Assembly: GCA_039179985.1 (NCBI GenBank)
Contig: JBCDED010000001.1
Location: 1-64,000 of the forward strand
Direction of reading: 5' to 3'
DNA: 64,000 nt
From: JBCCMQ01 sp039179985
GTDB lineage: Bacteria > Pseudomonadota > Alphaproteobacteria > Rhodobacterales > Rhodobacteraceae
The notes beneath the pieces are model-generated. The model ran no database searches. It worked only from the letters and a program-made list of their open reading frames with translations, and was not told where the DNA came from. A program made the position numbers and the translations under genes. Below are positions 40,911 to 48,689 of this stretch, one piece after another (the first letter of the stretch is position 1; every line of letters begins with the position of its first letter).

Positions 40911-41284
40911 GGGCGCTCGCGCGGATGGCTGGACGGCCGCCTTCGGGGCTCCGCCCCTGGGAGGAAAGTCCGGACTCCGGGAAGCATCGGTGCCGGGTAA
41001 CACCCGGGCGGGGAAACCCGACGGAAAGCGCCACAGAGAACAGACCGCCCGCAAGGGTAAGGGTGAAACGGTGGGGTAAGAGCCCACCGCGGGACTGGCA
41101 ACAGGCCCGGCATGGCAAGCCCCACCGGGAGCAATGCCAAATAGGGACCTCGCACGGGCCGCTTCCGCCCTTGGGGTTCGGGTTGGCAGCTAGACCCGGC
41201 CGGCAACGGTCGGGCCAGAGGAATGGTCGTCGCCCTATCAATAGGGGACAGAATCCGGCTTACAGGCCGTCCGCGCGCCTTTGG
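40911..41284 (+). ncRNA. rnpB: RNase P RNA, bacterial class A
   Basis: Catalytic RNA that matures tRNA 5' ends. The universal P4 strand GAGGAAAGTCCGGACTCC is at 40961-40978, the GGGTAAGGGTGAAACGGTGGGGTAAGAG-type P10-P12 region near 41056-41083 and the 3' CR V segment ACAGAATCCGGCTTACAG near 41248-41265. The ends pair as P1 (GCGCGGA at 40919-40925 with TCCGCGC at 41270-41276). It starts directly after the amidase stop and ends at the stop of the convergent ggt gene. The exact ends are approximate. Confidence 0.95.
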
Positions 41285-41285
41285 A

Positions 41286-43082
41286 TCACTGACCGCCCAG
41301 CACGATGCCTTCGCGCCGGGGGTCGGCCCCGCCAAGCAGGCTTTCGCCCACGGAAATGGCGTGCAGTCCTGATGTCAGTGCGCGCAGGTTCACCTCGTAC
41401 CCGATGGCTTCCAGCGGCATCGCGAGGTCTGCCGCCGATGTTCCGTCTTCCAGATCAAAAGTGCCGAAGCGGTTGACCGCATGGGGCATGTCGATCGCCG
41501 CCTGCACGTCCATTCCCCAGTCGAGATGGGCAATGATCGTCTTGGCCACATAGCCGATGATCCGGCTGCCACCCGGCGAGCCGACGATGAGGACCGGTTT
41601 GCCGTCCTTCAGGACGATGGTCGGTGCCATGGAAGAGCGCGGGCGCTTGCCCGGTTCAACGCGGTTGGCAATGGGCAGTCCGTCGGCGTGGCTGGCAAAG
41701 GAGAAATCGGTCAGCTCGTTGTTCAGGAGAAACCCGCCCGGCGCCATGACCCGGCTGCCAAAGCCGTTCTCAATGGTCGTGGTCATGGAGAGCGCGTTGC
41801 CGTAGCTGTCGATGATCGAGATATGGCTGGTCGACGGGTGCGAGATATCCACATTATCCGCCCAGTTGAGCGCATGATCATATTCCGGGTTACCGGGGGC
41901 GACGGCAGCCAGCGCTTCGGGGCCGGACAGCAGCGCCGCGCGCCTGGCCAGGTAATCGGGCGCCACCAGACCCTTCACCGGGACCGGTACAAAATCGCTG
42001 TCGGCCATGTAACGCCCCCGATCCGCGAAGGCGAGACGAGAGGCATCCCCAATCAGGCGCCAGGCTTCGGCACTCTCTGGCCCGAGCGCGCCAAGGTCGA
42101 AACGGTCAAGCATGCCGAGGATCTGGCCAACGGTCAGGGCGCCTGACGACGGCGGGCCCATGCCGCAGACCTGATGGGCGTTGTATGGAACGCAAACAGG
42201 CGCCCGCTCCTTAACGCGGTATATGGCCAGGTCCGTCAGGCTGAGGAGGCCGGGGTTGCCGGTGGCGCCCTCCACGGCCTCGACAATGCCGCGGGCGATC
42301 TCGCCGGTGTAAAAGACCCCGGCGCCGTCGCGAGCGATCAGGCGCAGGGTGCGCGCATATGCGGGGTTCGTCAGGCGGCTGCCTTCGGTCAGCGGCTGAC
42401 CGGAGGGCAGGAAGTAGGCCGCGGTGGCCGGAAAGCTGGCCAGCCGGTCGGCATCCGCTGCGACTAGCGTGGCGAGCCTCGGCGAGACGGGAAAGCCGTC
42501 TTCGGCCAGAAAGATCGCATCGTCAAAAAGATGGCCCCACCGCACAAGACCCCACCGGTCGTGGGCGGCTTCCAAGAGGGCCGGTGTTCCCGGTGTGCCG
42601 ACCGATCGTCCACCGATGACGGCGTCGAAGAATTTCATGCGTTCACCATCGGCGGTCTGGAACAGGCGGGGCGTCGCGGTCAGCGGCGCGGTTTCGCGGC
42701 CGTCGAGCGAGGTGACCTCGCCCGTTGCGGCGTTATACCAGACCAGAAAGGCGCCTCCGCCAAGACCCGAAGACTGCGGTTCCACGAGACCCAGAACGGC
42801 CTGAACCGCAACCATGGCATCGGCCGCGGTTCCGCCTGCCTCCAGAATGCGTGCCCCGGCCCGTACGGCGTAAGGATTGGCTGCAGCGACCATCCAGCCC
42901 TGACCTTCAACCGGTGTGCCCGCCTCTTTCGCCGCGAGCGACTCTGCGATATCGGCGCCCTTGAACGCCTGCGTCGCCGACGCCGGCGCTTCGGGAGCTA
43001 CGGCATCGGCGGCTTGCTGCGCGGACAGGGGCAGCGCCAGTACGCCGATCAGCGGGATGAGTGAAAAATGGGTGTGGCGCAT
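41286..43082 (-). CDS. ggt: Gamma-glutamyltransferase
   Basis: 598-residue periplasmic gamma-glutamyltranspeptidase precursor, hydrolysing glutathione and transferring gamma-glutamyl groups. The signal peptide is about residues 1-25 (MRHTHFSLIPLIGVLALPLSAQQA). The autocleavage/nucleophile Thr is T418 in HPSTSHISIID, splitting the chain into large and small subunits. AVNPYAVRAG-like AAANPYAVRAGARIL, SLDGRETAP and GSPGGSRIIGYV (the oxyanion region) are typical. It is convergent with rnpB and divergent from rpmG. Confidence 0.95.
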   Translation of the reverse strand: MRHTHFSLIPLIGVLALPLSAQQAADAVAPEAPASATQAFKGADIAESLAAKEAGTPVEGQGWMVAAANPYAVRAGARILEAGGTAADAMVAVQAVLGLVEPQSSGLGGGAFLVWYNAATGEVTSLDGRETAPLTATPRLFQTADGERMKFFDAVIGGRSVGTPGTPALLEAAHDRWGLVRWGHLFDDAIFLAEDGFPVSPRLATLVAADADRLASFPATAAYFLPSGQPLTEGSRLTNPAYARTLRLIARDGAGVFYTGEIARGIVEAVEGATGNPGLLSLTDLAIYRVKERAPVCVPYNAHQVCGMGPPSSGALTVGQILGMLDRFDLGALGPESAEAWRLIGDASRLAFADRGRYMADSDFVPVPVKGLVAPDYLARRAALLSGPEALAAVAPGNPEYDHALNWADNVDISHPSTSHISIIDSYGNALSMTTTIENGFGSRVMAPGGFLLNNELTDFSFASHADGLPIANRVEPGKRPRSSMAPTIVLKDGKPVLIVGSPGGSRIIGYVAKTIIAHLDWGMDVQAAIDMPHAVNRFGTFDLEDGTSAADLAMPLEAIGYEVNLRALTSGLHAISVGESLLGGADPRREGIVLGGQ

Positions 43083-43175
43083 GGCGGGTATTCCTTTGCG
43101 TCGACGGAAGAACTCTGTTCTCTACAATAGACCCATGAGCGCCGCTGTCAGTAACGCAGGCAGCAGGCTTAGCGG

Positions 43176-43203
43176 TTGACTTGGGCGCGGCGGGCTGTAA
43201 AAG
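43176..43203 (+). promoter_or_regulatory. Candidate promoter of rpmG
   Basis: TTGACT (43176-43181) and TAAAAG (43198-43203) are spaced by 16 bp, giving a start about 60 bp upstream of the rpmG ATG. A near-consensus -35 box in front of a ribosomal protein gene makes it plausible. Confidence 0.5.
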
Positions 43204-43270
43204 GCAGGCTTCACGAGATTCCCGGGGCCGCGACCCCGTATGTCGCACGGCCCCAGACAGGAGACCCGCC

Positions 43271-43438
43271 ATGGCGAAGCCGACCACGATCAAGATCCGC
43301 CTGAACTCGACGGCGGATACCGGACACTTCTACGTGACCAAGAAAAACGCGCGCACGATGACCGAAAAGATGGTGGTACGGAAGTACGACCCGGTTGCGC
43401 GCAAGCACGTCGAATACAAAGAAGGCAAGATCAAGTAA
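43271..43438 (+). CDS. rpmG: Ribosomal protein bL33
   Basis: 55-residue bL33 of the large ribosomal subunit. MAKPTTIKIRLNSTADTGHFYVTKKNAR and the KKYDPVARKHVEYKEGKIK-type tail match alphaproteobacterial L33; it lacks the zinc-binding cysteines, i.e. the C-minus form. A strong terminator follows, so it is transcribed alone. Confidence 0.98.
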   Translation: MAKPTTIKIRLNSTADTGHFYVTKKNARTMTEKMVVRKYDPVARKHVEYKEGKIK

Positions 43439-43463
43439 GATCGCCTGACTTGGAAGGACGACG

Positions 43464-43491
43464 GGCCGCGCCGCAAGGTGCGGCCTTTTTT
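43464..43491 (+). terminator. Rho-independent terminator of rpmG
   Basis: A 9-bp GC-rich stem (43464-43472 with 43477-43485, one G-T pair) closed by a GCAA tetraloop is followed directly by six T residues. It lies 25 bp after the rpmG stop. Confidence 0.95.
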
Positions 43492-43519
43492 GTGAGTTTG
43501 GACAGAGAGCTGTTTCGGC

Positions 43520-44008
43520 ATGCAATGGACCCTGACCGTAAGACCCGCCAACGCCCGCGACGTGGACGCGGTGGATGCGCTCTTGGCGCGATCTTATCCA
43601 AGGCTTCTGAAGCCAGACTATCCGCCCTCGGTTATGGTGACGGCGCTGCCAATCATATCGCGCGCGCAGCCGGAATTGGTTGTCTGCGGCACCTACTACG
43701 TTGCTGAGGATCTCGACTGGAACCTCCTTGGCGCGGGGGGCTGGACGCCGCGCCCGGGTAGCCGGATCGCAGATGTCCGGCATCTGGTGACCGATGACCG
43801 GGCTACGCGTCGCGGTGTCGCGCGGTCGATCATGGAACAGGTCTTTTCCGATGCACGCAAAACCGGGGTGCGGACGCTCGACTGCAAGGCGACGCGGACG
43901 GCGGTACCCTTTTATCAGGCTATGGGCTTCACGACGCTGGGTCCTATCGAGGTGGGCCTGCGGCCCGGCATATCCTTTCCCGCAATCCAGATGCAGAGGG
44001 CGCTTTAG
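43520..44008 (+). CDS. GNAT-family N-acetyltransferase
   Basis: 162-residue GCN5-related acetyltransferase. The acetyl-CoA-binding region is VRHLVTDDRATRRGVARSIMEQV (about residues 90-112, the R/Q-x-x-G-x-G/A loop reads RRGVA), followed by ARKTGVRTLDCKATRTAVPFYQAMGF, the usual last strand and helix. The N-terminus VRPANARDVDAVDALL is typical. The acceptor substrate is unknown. It begins shortly behind the rpmG terminator and ends before a bidirectional terminator. Confidence 0.88.
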   Translation: MQWTLTVRPANARDVDAVDALLARSYPRLLKPDYPPSVMVTALPIISRAQPELVVCGTYYVAEDLDWNLLGAGGWTPRPGSRIADVRHLVTDDRATRRGVARSIMEQVFSDARKTGVRTLDCKATRTAVPFYQAMGFTTLGPIEVGLRPGISFPAIQMQRAL

Positions 44009-44026
44009 GGATTTCTGCCCAAAGAA

Positions 44027-44052
44027 AAAGGCCGGTCCCGAGACCGGCCTTT
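44027..44052. terminator. Bidirectional terminator between GNAT and Bax inhibitor genes
   Basis: A perfect 11-bp inverted repeat (44027-44037 with 44042-44052) with a CCGA loop lies between the stops of two convergent genes. On the minus strand it ends in TTTTTCTTT; on the plus strand in a short TTT. It can serve both genes. Confidence 0.88.
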
Positions 44053-44078
44053 CCCAAAATTGCGCGATGTCGCGTGCG

Positions 44079-44816
44079 TTATTCGCGGTTGCCCAGGAAC
44101 TGCAGCAGGAACATGAAGAGGTTGATGAAGTTCAGGTAGAGGTTCAGAGCCCCCATGATACCCGACTTATCCAGCCATTCCTGATCCATGTGCTGTGCAT
44201 GGGCGATGTAGTCGGTTTTGATCCGCTGCGTGTCGTAGGCCGTCAGGCCCGCGAAAATCAGCACACCAAGGATCGACACAGCGAACATGATCGCTGGCGA
44301 CTGCAGGAAGAGGTTCACGATCATTGCGACCACGAGGCCGATAACGCCCATGATCAGGAACGATCCCCAGCCTGAGATGTCCTTTTTCGTCGTATACCCC
44401 CAGAGCGACAGGCCAGCAAAGGCAATCGCCGTGATGAAGAAGGTCTGCGCGATCGACATGCCCGTGAAGGCCGCAAAGATCCAGCTGATCGACAGCCCCA
44501 TCACGGCGGCGAAGACGTAGAAGAACAGCTGTGCGCCCGATGCCGACAGCCGGTTAATCGCCGCGCCGAACGCAAAGACCATGATCAGCGGCGCGAACAT
44601 CACGATCCAGCCGAGTATGTTCGGTTGCAGCGTGACCGGGTCGCGGAAGATCGACAGCAGCGCGTCGCTCGATCCCACGGCATAGGCAACGATGCCCGTG
44701 ACCACCATGCCCACCGACATGGTGCCGTATACTTTGTTCATGTGGGCGCGAAGGCCCTGATCGATCTCAGCCGAGCGAACTCCTGCGCCCGTCCGGATCG
44801 TCTGATAGTCCGCCAT
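44079..44816 (-). CDS. Bax inhibitor-1/YccA family membrane protein
   Basis: 245-residue membrane protein with seven helices of the BI-1 (TMBIM) family. The N-terminus RTGAGVRSAEIDQGLRAHMNKVYG is the typical alphaproteobacterial start; LTAYDTQRIKTDY (near residue 200) holds the conserved Asp pair-type calcium/pH sensor residue, and the C-terminus ends LNLYLNFINLFMFLLQFLGNR. Family members leak calcium or regulate membrane proteases such as FtsH. A GGAGG site precedes the ATG. Confidence 0.95.
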   Translation of the reverse strand: MADYQTIRTGAGVRSAEIDQGLRAHMNKVYGTMSVGMVVTGIVAYAVGSSDALLSIFRDPVTLQPNILGWIVMFAPLIMVFAFGAAINRLSASGAQLFFYVFAAVMGLSISWIFAAFTGMSIAQTFFITAIAFAGLSLWGYTTKKDISGWGSFLIMGVIGLVVAMIVNLFLQSPAIMFAVSILGVLIFAGLTAYDTQRIKTDYIAHAQHMDQEWLDKSGIMGALNLYLNFINLFMFLLQFLGNRE

Positions 44817-44877
44817 TGGATGCCTCCAAGTTGTTTAAGGTGCGCGCGAGAAATTTCTCCCCCCGCGCGTCACCCTA

Positions 44878-44906
44878 AATATCGGCAAACTTTGGGGCCA
44901 TTTCAA
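44878..44906 (-). promoter_or_regulatory. Candidate promoter of the Bax inhibitor gene (sigma-70 or heat-shock type)
   Basis: On the minus strand TTGAAA (plus 44901-44906) and GATATT (44878-44883) are 17 bp apart, about 60 bp before the ATG. The same DNA reads CTTGAAA...CCGATAT, close to a heat-shock sigma (RpoH) promoter. Motif match only. Confidence 0.4.
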
Positions 44907-44963
44907 GAATTTGAACGCCGAAAACCTGACAGTTTTTCTTGCGTTTTGTCGCAGATCGGAGAT

Positions 44964-45173
44964 TCAGCGGCGCCAAGACGCCGGAACGTCCCAAAACGGC
45001 CGATTCGCTTCAATCTCGGCCTCGTGACCGGTCAGGCCGATATCATCAAGCAAACGCTGGTCCATGTTCCTCAGCTGGAGGCGTTGGCGGGCGACGGTTG
45101 CCCAGGCGAAAAACGTGCCAAGAACCGACGGCGTACCGACGGCATGGGCAGTGCGGATCGTTTCTGTGGTCAT
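44964..45173 (-). CDS. DUF1127 protein
   Basis: 69-residue protein with the DUF1127 (YjiS-like) core RLQLRNMDQRLLDDIGLTGHEAEIEANRPFW: an Arg/Leu-rich helix, the L-D-D-I-G-L turn and a following helix. Small Arg-rich DUF1127 proteins in alphaproteobacteria affect RNA metabolism, phosphate and stress responses. It is divergent from a LysR-type regulator across about 120 bp that contain an inverted repeat, suggesting direct control. Confidence 0.9.
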   Translation of the reverse strand: MTTETIRTAHAVGTPSVLGTFFAWATVARQRLQLRNMDQRLLDDIGLTGHEAEIEANRPFWDVPASWRR

Positions 45174-45212
45174 GGCTTAAACCTTTCGGATGGTGATGGG
45201 ACAGGTGCGTTC

Positions 45213-45229
45213 CATCAAGTTGCTTGATG
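45213..45229. promoter_or_regulatory. Perfect inverted repeat, candidate LysR operator
   Basis: CATCAAG-TTG-CTTGATG, two perfect 7-bp arms around a 3-bp spacer. Its core TCAAG...CTTGA fits the T-N11-A rule of LysR-type regulators, and it lies between the divergent DUF1127 and lysR genes. A second weaker half-symmetric site (ATTC-N7-GAAT) is at 45250-45264. Confidence 0.6.
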
Positions 45230-45295
45230 TATATGGCGTCCTGTGATTAATTCGTAAAATGAATGTTTCTGCTGGATAGCATCAAGGATTGTGAT

Positions 45296-46150
45296 ATGCC
45301 CCGGAATATGGACCTGACGTCTCTGCGGTCGTTCGTCACCGTGGCCGACGCGGGTGGTGTGACCCGCGCCGCCGGCTTCCTGAACCTGACCCAATCGGCG
45401 GTTTCCATGCAGCTCAAACGCCTTGAAGAGTCACTGGCGGTGCAACTGCTTGACCGCTCGTCGCGGTCTATCAGCCTGACGGCGGCCGGTGAAAAGCTGC
45501 TCAGCTATGCCCGCCGGATGCTGGAGTTGAACGACGAAGCCTATTCAAACCTCACCCATGAGGAATTCGAAGGCGAAATCACCCTCGGCGTGCCCCATGA
45601 CATCGTCTACCCGGCGATCCCGGAAATCCTGCAGCGCTTCAGCGCAGAATACCCCCGTGTCAGAGTACAGCTTCTGTCATCTTACACGCGGAAACTGCGG
45701 CGCCTCTTCGAGAAAGGCGCATGCGACATCATCCTGACGACCGAAGACCGCCCGGATGCGGGCGGAGAGACCCTGGCCGAGGTGGATCTGGTGTGGATCG
45801 GCGCGCCTGGCGGCACGGCGTGGAAGCAGCGTCCGTTGCGTCTGGCGTTTGAGTACAACTGCATTTTCCGCAGCGGCGTGCAGCAAGCGCTCGACGATCA
45901 GGGCATTCCCTGGGAAATGGCTGTCGAATCAGACAGCTCGCGTGCCGTTGAGGCCAGTGTCAGCGCCGATCTGGCGGTCCACACTGTGGTTGCCGGGACC
46001 GAACCGCCCTATGTCGAGCGCATCCAGCACGGCGGCGCCCTTCCGGATCTGCACAAGACGAAGATCAACCTCTACCTTCCCGAGACGGCCCGAGGGCGTC
46101 CCATGGAAGACCTTGCAGCCTTCGTGCGCCAAGCATACCGGACACTTTAG
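45296..46150 (+). CDS. LysR-type transcriptional regulator
   Basis: 284-residue LTTR. The winged helix-turn-helix lies at about residues 6-65 (LRSFVTVADAGGVTRAAGFLNLTQSAVSMQLKRLEE), followed by the effector-binding domain from about residue 90 (GEITLGVPHDIVYPAIPEIL). The ATG at 45296 has an AGGA site seven bases upstream. It probably controls the divergent DUF1127 gene and itself through the inverted repeat at 45213-45229. Its stop overlaps that of the convergent quinone oxidoreductase gene by 4 bases. The effector is unknown. Confidence 0.93.
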   Translation: MPRNMDLTSLRSFVTVADAGGVTRAAGFLNLTQSAVSMQLKRLEESLAVQLLDRSSRSISLTAAGEKLLSYARRMLELNDEAYSNLTHEEFEGEITLGVPHDIVYPAIPEILQRFSAEYPRVRVQLLSSYTRKLRRLFEKGACDIILTTEDRPDAGGETLAEVDLVWIGAPGGTAWKQRPLRLAFEYNCIFRSGVQQALDDQGIPWEMAVESDSSRAVEASVSADLAVHTVVAGTEPPYVERIQHGGALPDLHKTKINLYLPETARGRPMEDLAAFVRQAYRTL

Positions 46151-47115
46151 CTGTCCAGCAGATCAACCACCACCTTGCCCGTCGCCTTGCGGCTGCGCAG
46201 AAGGTCCATCGCTTCGTCCGCCTGTTCAAGGGGGTAGGTCGCGCTGATGTGCGGTTTCAGTTTGCCTTGCCCATACCAGTCAAAAGGCGTGGAAAGGCTT
46301 TGCGTCAGAACCTCGGGCCGGAACTTCAGGTATCCGCCCCAGTAGAATCCGATCACCGTGATATTCTTGACGAGGATGTGGTTGGCGGCAATTTGCGGCA
46401 CCTCCCCACTGGCAAAACCTATGGTCAGAACCCGGCCCTCGGGCTTTGTTGCCCTGAGCGCTTCTTTGAACAGCGCGCCTCCAACCGGATCATAGACAAC
46501 ATCTGCTCCGCCTTCGGCTCTGACCCGCTCGCGCAAGTCGCCCGCGTCGCTGTCGATCAGGACATCCGCTCCCGCGGCCTTGGCGACCTTGAGCTTTTCG
46601 GCGCCGCGGGCGCAGGCGATCACACGGGCGCCCATCAGCTTGCCGATCTCCACGGAGGTCAGGCCAACACCGCCCGAGGCACCCAGGACCAGCAGCGTTT
46701 CGCCGACTTTCAGATTCGCACGATGATCCAGCGCCAAATGGGAGGTGCCATAAGCCACCTGAAACGCCGCGGCAGTCCTGGAATCCATACGGTCAGGGAC
46801 GCGCGTCATCGCGGCCACTGGCACCGCTGCATAGTCGGCCAGCCCGCCGGAGCCGAGGAAGGCAGCGACGCGCGTCCCTGATTCGGGCCCGGTGAGCCCT
46901 CTGGCCGGCGTCACCACCTCTCCAGCGATTTCCATGCCAAGAGTAAAGGGCGGCTCCGGTGTTTCCTGGTATGTCCCCTTCGCCATAAGGAGGTCGGCAA
47001 AATTCAATCCACAGGCGTGAACACGCACAAGTGTTTCACCCTCACGGATAGTTGGTTTTTCAATCATTGCGAGATTCGCTTTGGAATCGAACTGAGTGAC
47101 TTGAAAACTCCGCAT
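46147..47115 (-). CDS. NADPH:quinone oxidoreductase-type MDR protein
   Basis: 322-residue zinc-free medium-chain reductase. The N-terminal domain holds ACGLNFADLLMAKGTYQ and PFTLGMEIAGEV; the nucleotide-binding motif is LVLGASGGVGLTSVEIGKLMGARVIA (near residue 145). No zinc ligands are present. Likely acts on quinones or enoyl-type substrates. The ATG at 47115 follows a G-rich ribosome site; an extension upstream has no family similarity. The divergent partner upstream is an XRE regulator across 305 bp. Confidence 0.92.
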   Translation of the reverse strand: MRSFQVTQFDSKANLAMIEKPTIREGETLVRVHACGLNFADLLMAKGTYQETPEPPFTLGMEIAGEVVTPARGLTGPESGTRVAAFLGSGGLADYAAVPVAAMTRVPDRMDSRTAAAFQVAYGTSHLALDHRANLKVGETLLVLGASGGVGLTSVEIGKLMGARVIACARGAEKLKVAKAAGADVLIDSDAGDLRERVRAEGGADVVYDPVGGALFKEALRATKPEGRVLTIGFASGEVPQIAANHILVKNITVIGFYWGGYLKFRPEVLTQSLSTPFDWYGQGKLKPHISATYPLEQADEAMDLLRSRKATGKVVVDLLDS

Positions 47116-47420
47116 GCGCCCCCCCCTTTGCGAGATTTTCTGAATAATACAGCGCATTTTCCCGGCATACACTGTCCAAAAAGCCATGTTGACCTAAATC
47201 GTAGCAAAACGGTCTAATCGTATAGCGTGCGGTTTTTCGCCCGAAGCACACGTTAGACGCGATTATCTGCGCAGGGCGGCCCTGGTGTGATACTTCTCGG
47301 AGTAGGGGTGTGGGCCAAACACTGACGCAAGGTCAGAAGCGCAGTTTTTCGCGTGAGGTGCCTGTGGGTGTGCCGCAGGTGCGTATCGAGGGAGAACGGC
47401 AGGGCAATGAGGAGTCCTAG
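47116..47420. other. 305-bp intergenic region between quinone oxidoreductase and XRE genes
   Basis: Divergent upstream region. It holds one good plus-strand promoter candidate (47189-47218), which would give the XRE gene a 5' untranslated region of roughly 200 bases. No RNA gene or protein-like frame was recognised. Confidence 0.5.
47189..47218 (+). promoter_or_regulatory. Candidate promoter of the XRE regulator gene
   Basis: TTGACC (47189-47194) and TCTAAT (47213-47218) are 18 bp apart. The implied start leaves a leader of about 200 bases before the ATG at 47421. Motif match only. Confidence 0.45.
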
Positions 47421-47795
47421 ATGAAACATCCGGTTGACGTACATGTGGGCAAACGCGTGCGCCACCGCCGGTGGATGGTCGGCATGACGCAGCAACAGCT
47501 TGCAGAGCGAGTTGGCATCAAATTCCAGCAGATCCAGAAGTACGAGACGGGCATGAACCGCGTAAGCGCGTCCCGTCTCTGGGATATTGCGGAAGCTCTG
47601 GATGTCCCCGTGGAGTTCTTCTTTGACGGGCTGCCCGGCAGCAGCTCGGAAACGGAGGCCAAGAAAGCGGCTATTCCCGGCGACATCCTCGCGGACAAGG
47701 AAGCACTGGAACTGGTGCGATCCTATTATGCGATCCCCGAGAATCAGCGGCGGCGCCTATTTGAACTGGCGCGGGTTCTCAGCGACGCGGCCTGA
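47421..47795 (+). CDS. XRE-family helix-turn-helix regulator
   Basis: 124-residue DNA-binding protein. The HTH_3 domain covers about residues 8-65 (GKRVRHRRWMVGMTQQQLAERVGIKFQQIQKYETGMNRVSASRLWDIAEAL), followed by a short C-terminal region (EALELVRSYYAIPENQRRRLFELARVL) found in SinR-like alphaproteobacterial regulators. A GGAG site precedes the ATG. It is followed by a strong hairpin and then hisN. Targets unknown. Confidence 0.93.
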   Translation: MKHPVDVHVGKRVRHRRWMVGMTQQQLAERVGIKFQQIQKYETGMNRVSASRLWDIAEALDVPVEFFFDGLPGSSSETEAKKAAIPGDILADKEALELVRSYYAIPENQRRRLFELARVLSDAA

Positions 47796-47818
47796 GGCCG
47801 GAACGGTTGACCTTTGAA

Positions 47819-47856
47819 CCGGCGATCCGTAGCGAGGCTACGGGTTGTCGGCTTTT
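47819..47856 (+). terminator. Long stem-loop between the XRE gene and hisN
   Basis: A 15-bp stem (47819-47833 with 47837-47851, a few G-T pairs) with a GAG loop is followed by CTTTT. It lies 23 bp after the XRE stop and 12 bp before the hisN start, so it could be a terminator or an attenuator for the downstream genes. Confidence 0.7.
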
Positions 47857-47867
47857 GAGGTGAACAG

Positions 47868-48689
47868 ATGGCGCTGCGCGAACGATCAGACATGCCGGAA
47901 TTGACGGCCGTGGCCCACGCGCTTGCCGATGCCGCGGGAGAAGCGATTCTGCCGCTGTTCCGAACCGGCGGCCTGATGACGGAGGACAAATCCGGCGACG
48001 GGCCAGCGGAATTCGACCCGGTGACCCTGGCGGACCGTAGCGCCGAAGAGGCCATGCGAAGCGTTCTGGCCGAAAGGCGGCCCGATGACGCGATCCTTGG
48101 CGAAGAATTTGGCAGGCAGAGCGGATCCACGGGTCTGACCTGGATTCTTGACCCTATCGACGGCACCCGCGGTTTCGTAGCCGGGACGCCCAACTGGGGC
48201 GTGCTTATCGCGGTTGCGGCTGAAGATGGTCCCCTCCTCGGACTGATCGCACAACCCTACATCGGCGAGCGGTTTTTCGGGGCGGGCGGATTTGCAGAAT
48301 TCAGTCGCGGAAAGACCCGTCTGCCCATGAAAACCCGGAGCACGCGGTCGCTCGCTGACTGTATTCTGTTCACCACCTTCCCTGAGGTGGGGACAGAGGC
48401 GGAAGGGCGCGCCTTCCGCGCGCTCGCGCCAAAGACCAAGCTCGTGCGCTACGGTATGGATTGCTATGCCTATGCGCTCCTTGCGGCGGGGCAGATTGAT
48501 CTCGTGGTGGAAGCGGGGCTGGAGGCCTATGACATTATGGCGCCCGTGGCGGTCATTGAAGCTGCAGGCGGCGTCGTAACGGACTGGTCGGGAGCGCCCG
48601 CCCATAACGGTGGTCGCGCACTGGCCGCCTCTTCAGCTGCGGTTCACGCCGCCGCGCTTGAGGTTCTGCAAGGCTCCATGGGCAGGTGA
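47868..48689 (+). CDS. hisN: Histidinol-phosphatase, inositol monophosphatase type
   Basis: 273-residue IMPase-fold phosphatase resembling HisN, which dephosphorylates histidinol phosphate in histidine synthesis in many actinobacteria and alphaproteobacteria. Metal site residues are in LGEEFG (near residue 80) and the signature LDPIDGTRGFVAG (near 98-110), with the third in AYDIMAPVAVIEAAGG (near 220). A related inositol- or nucleotide-phosphatase activity cannot be ruled out. A GAGGTG site precedes the ATG. It overlaps the next gene by 4 bases. Confidence 0.82.
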   Translation: MALRERSDMPELTAVAHALADAAGEAILPLFRTGGLMTEDKSGDGPAEFDPVTLADRSAEEAMRSVLAERRPDDAILGEEFGRQSGSTGLTWILDPIDGTRGFVAGTPNWGVLIAVAAEDGPLLGLIAQPYIGERFFGAGGFAEFSRGKTRLPMKTRSTRSLADCILFTTFPEVGTEAEGRAFRALAPKTKLVRYGMDCYAYALLAAGQIDLVVEAGLEAYDIMAPVAVIEAAGGVVTDWSGAPAHNGGRALAASSAAVHAAALEVLQGSMGR

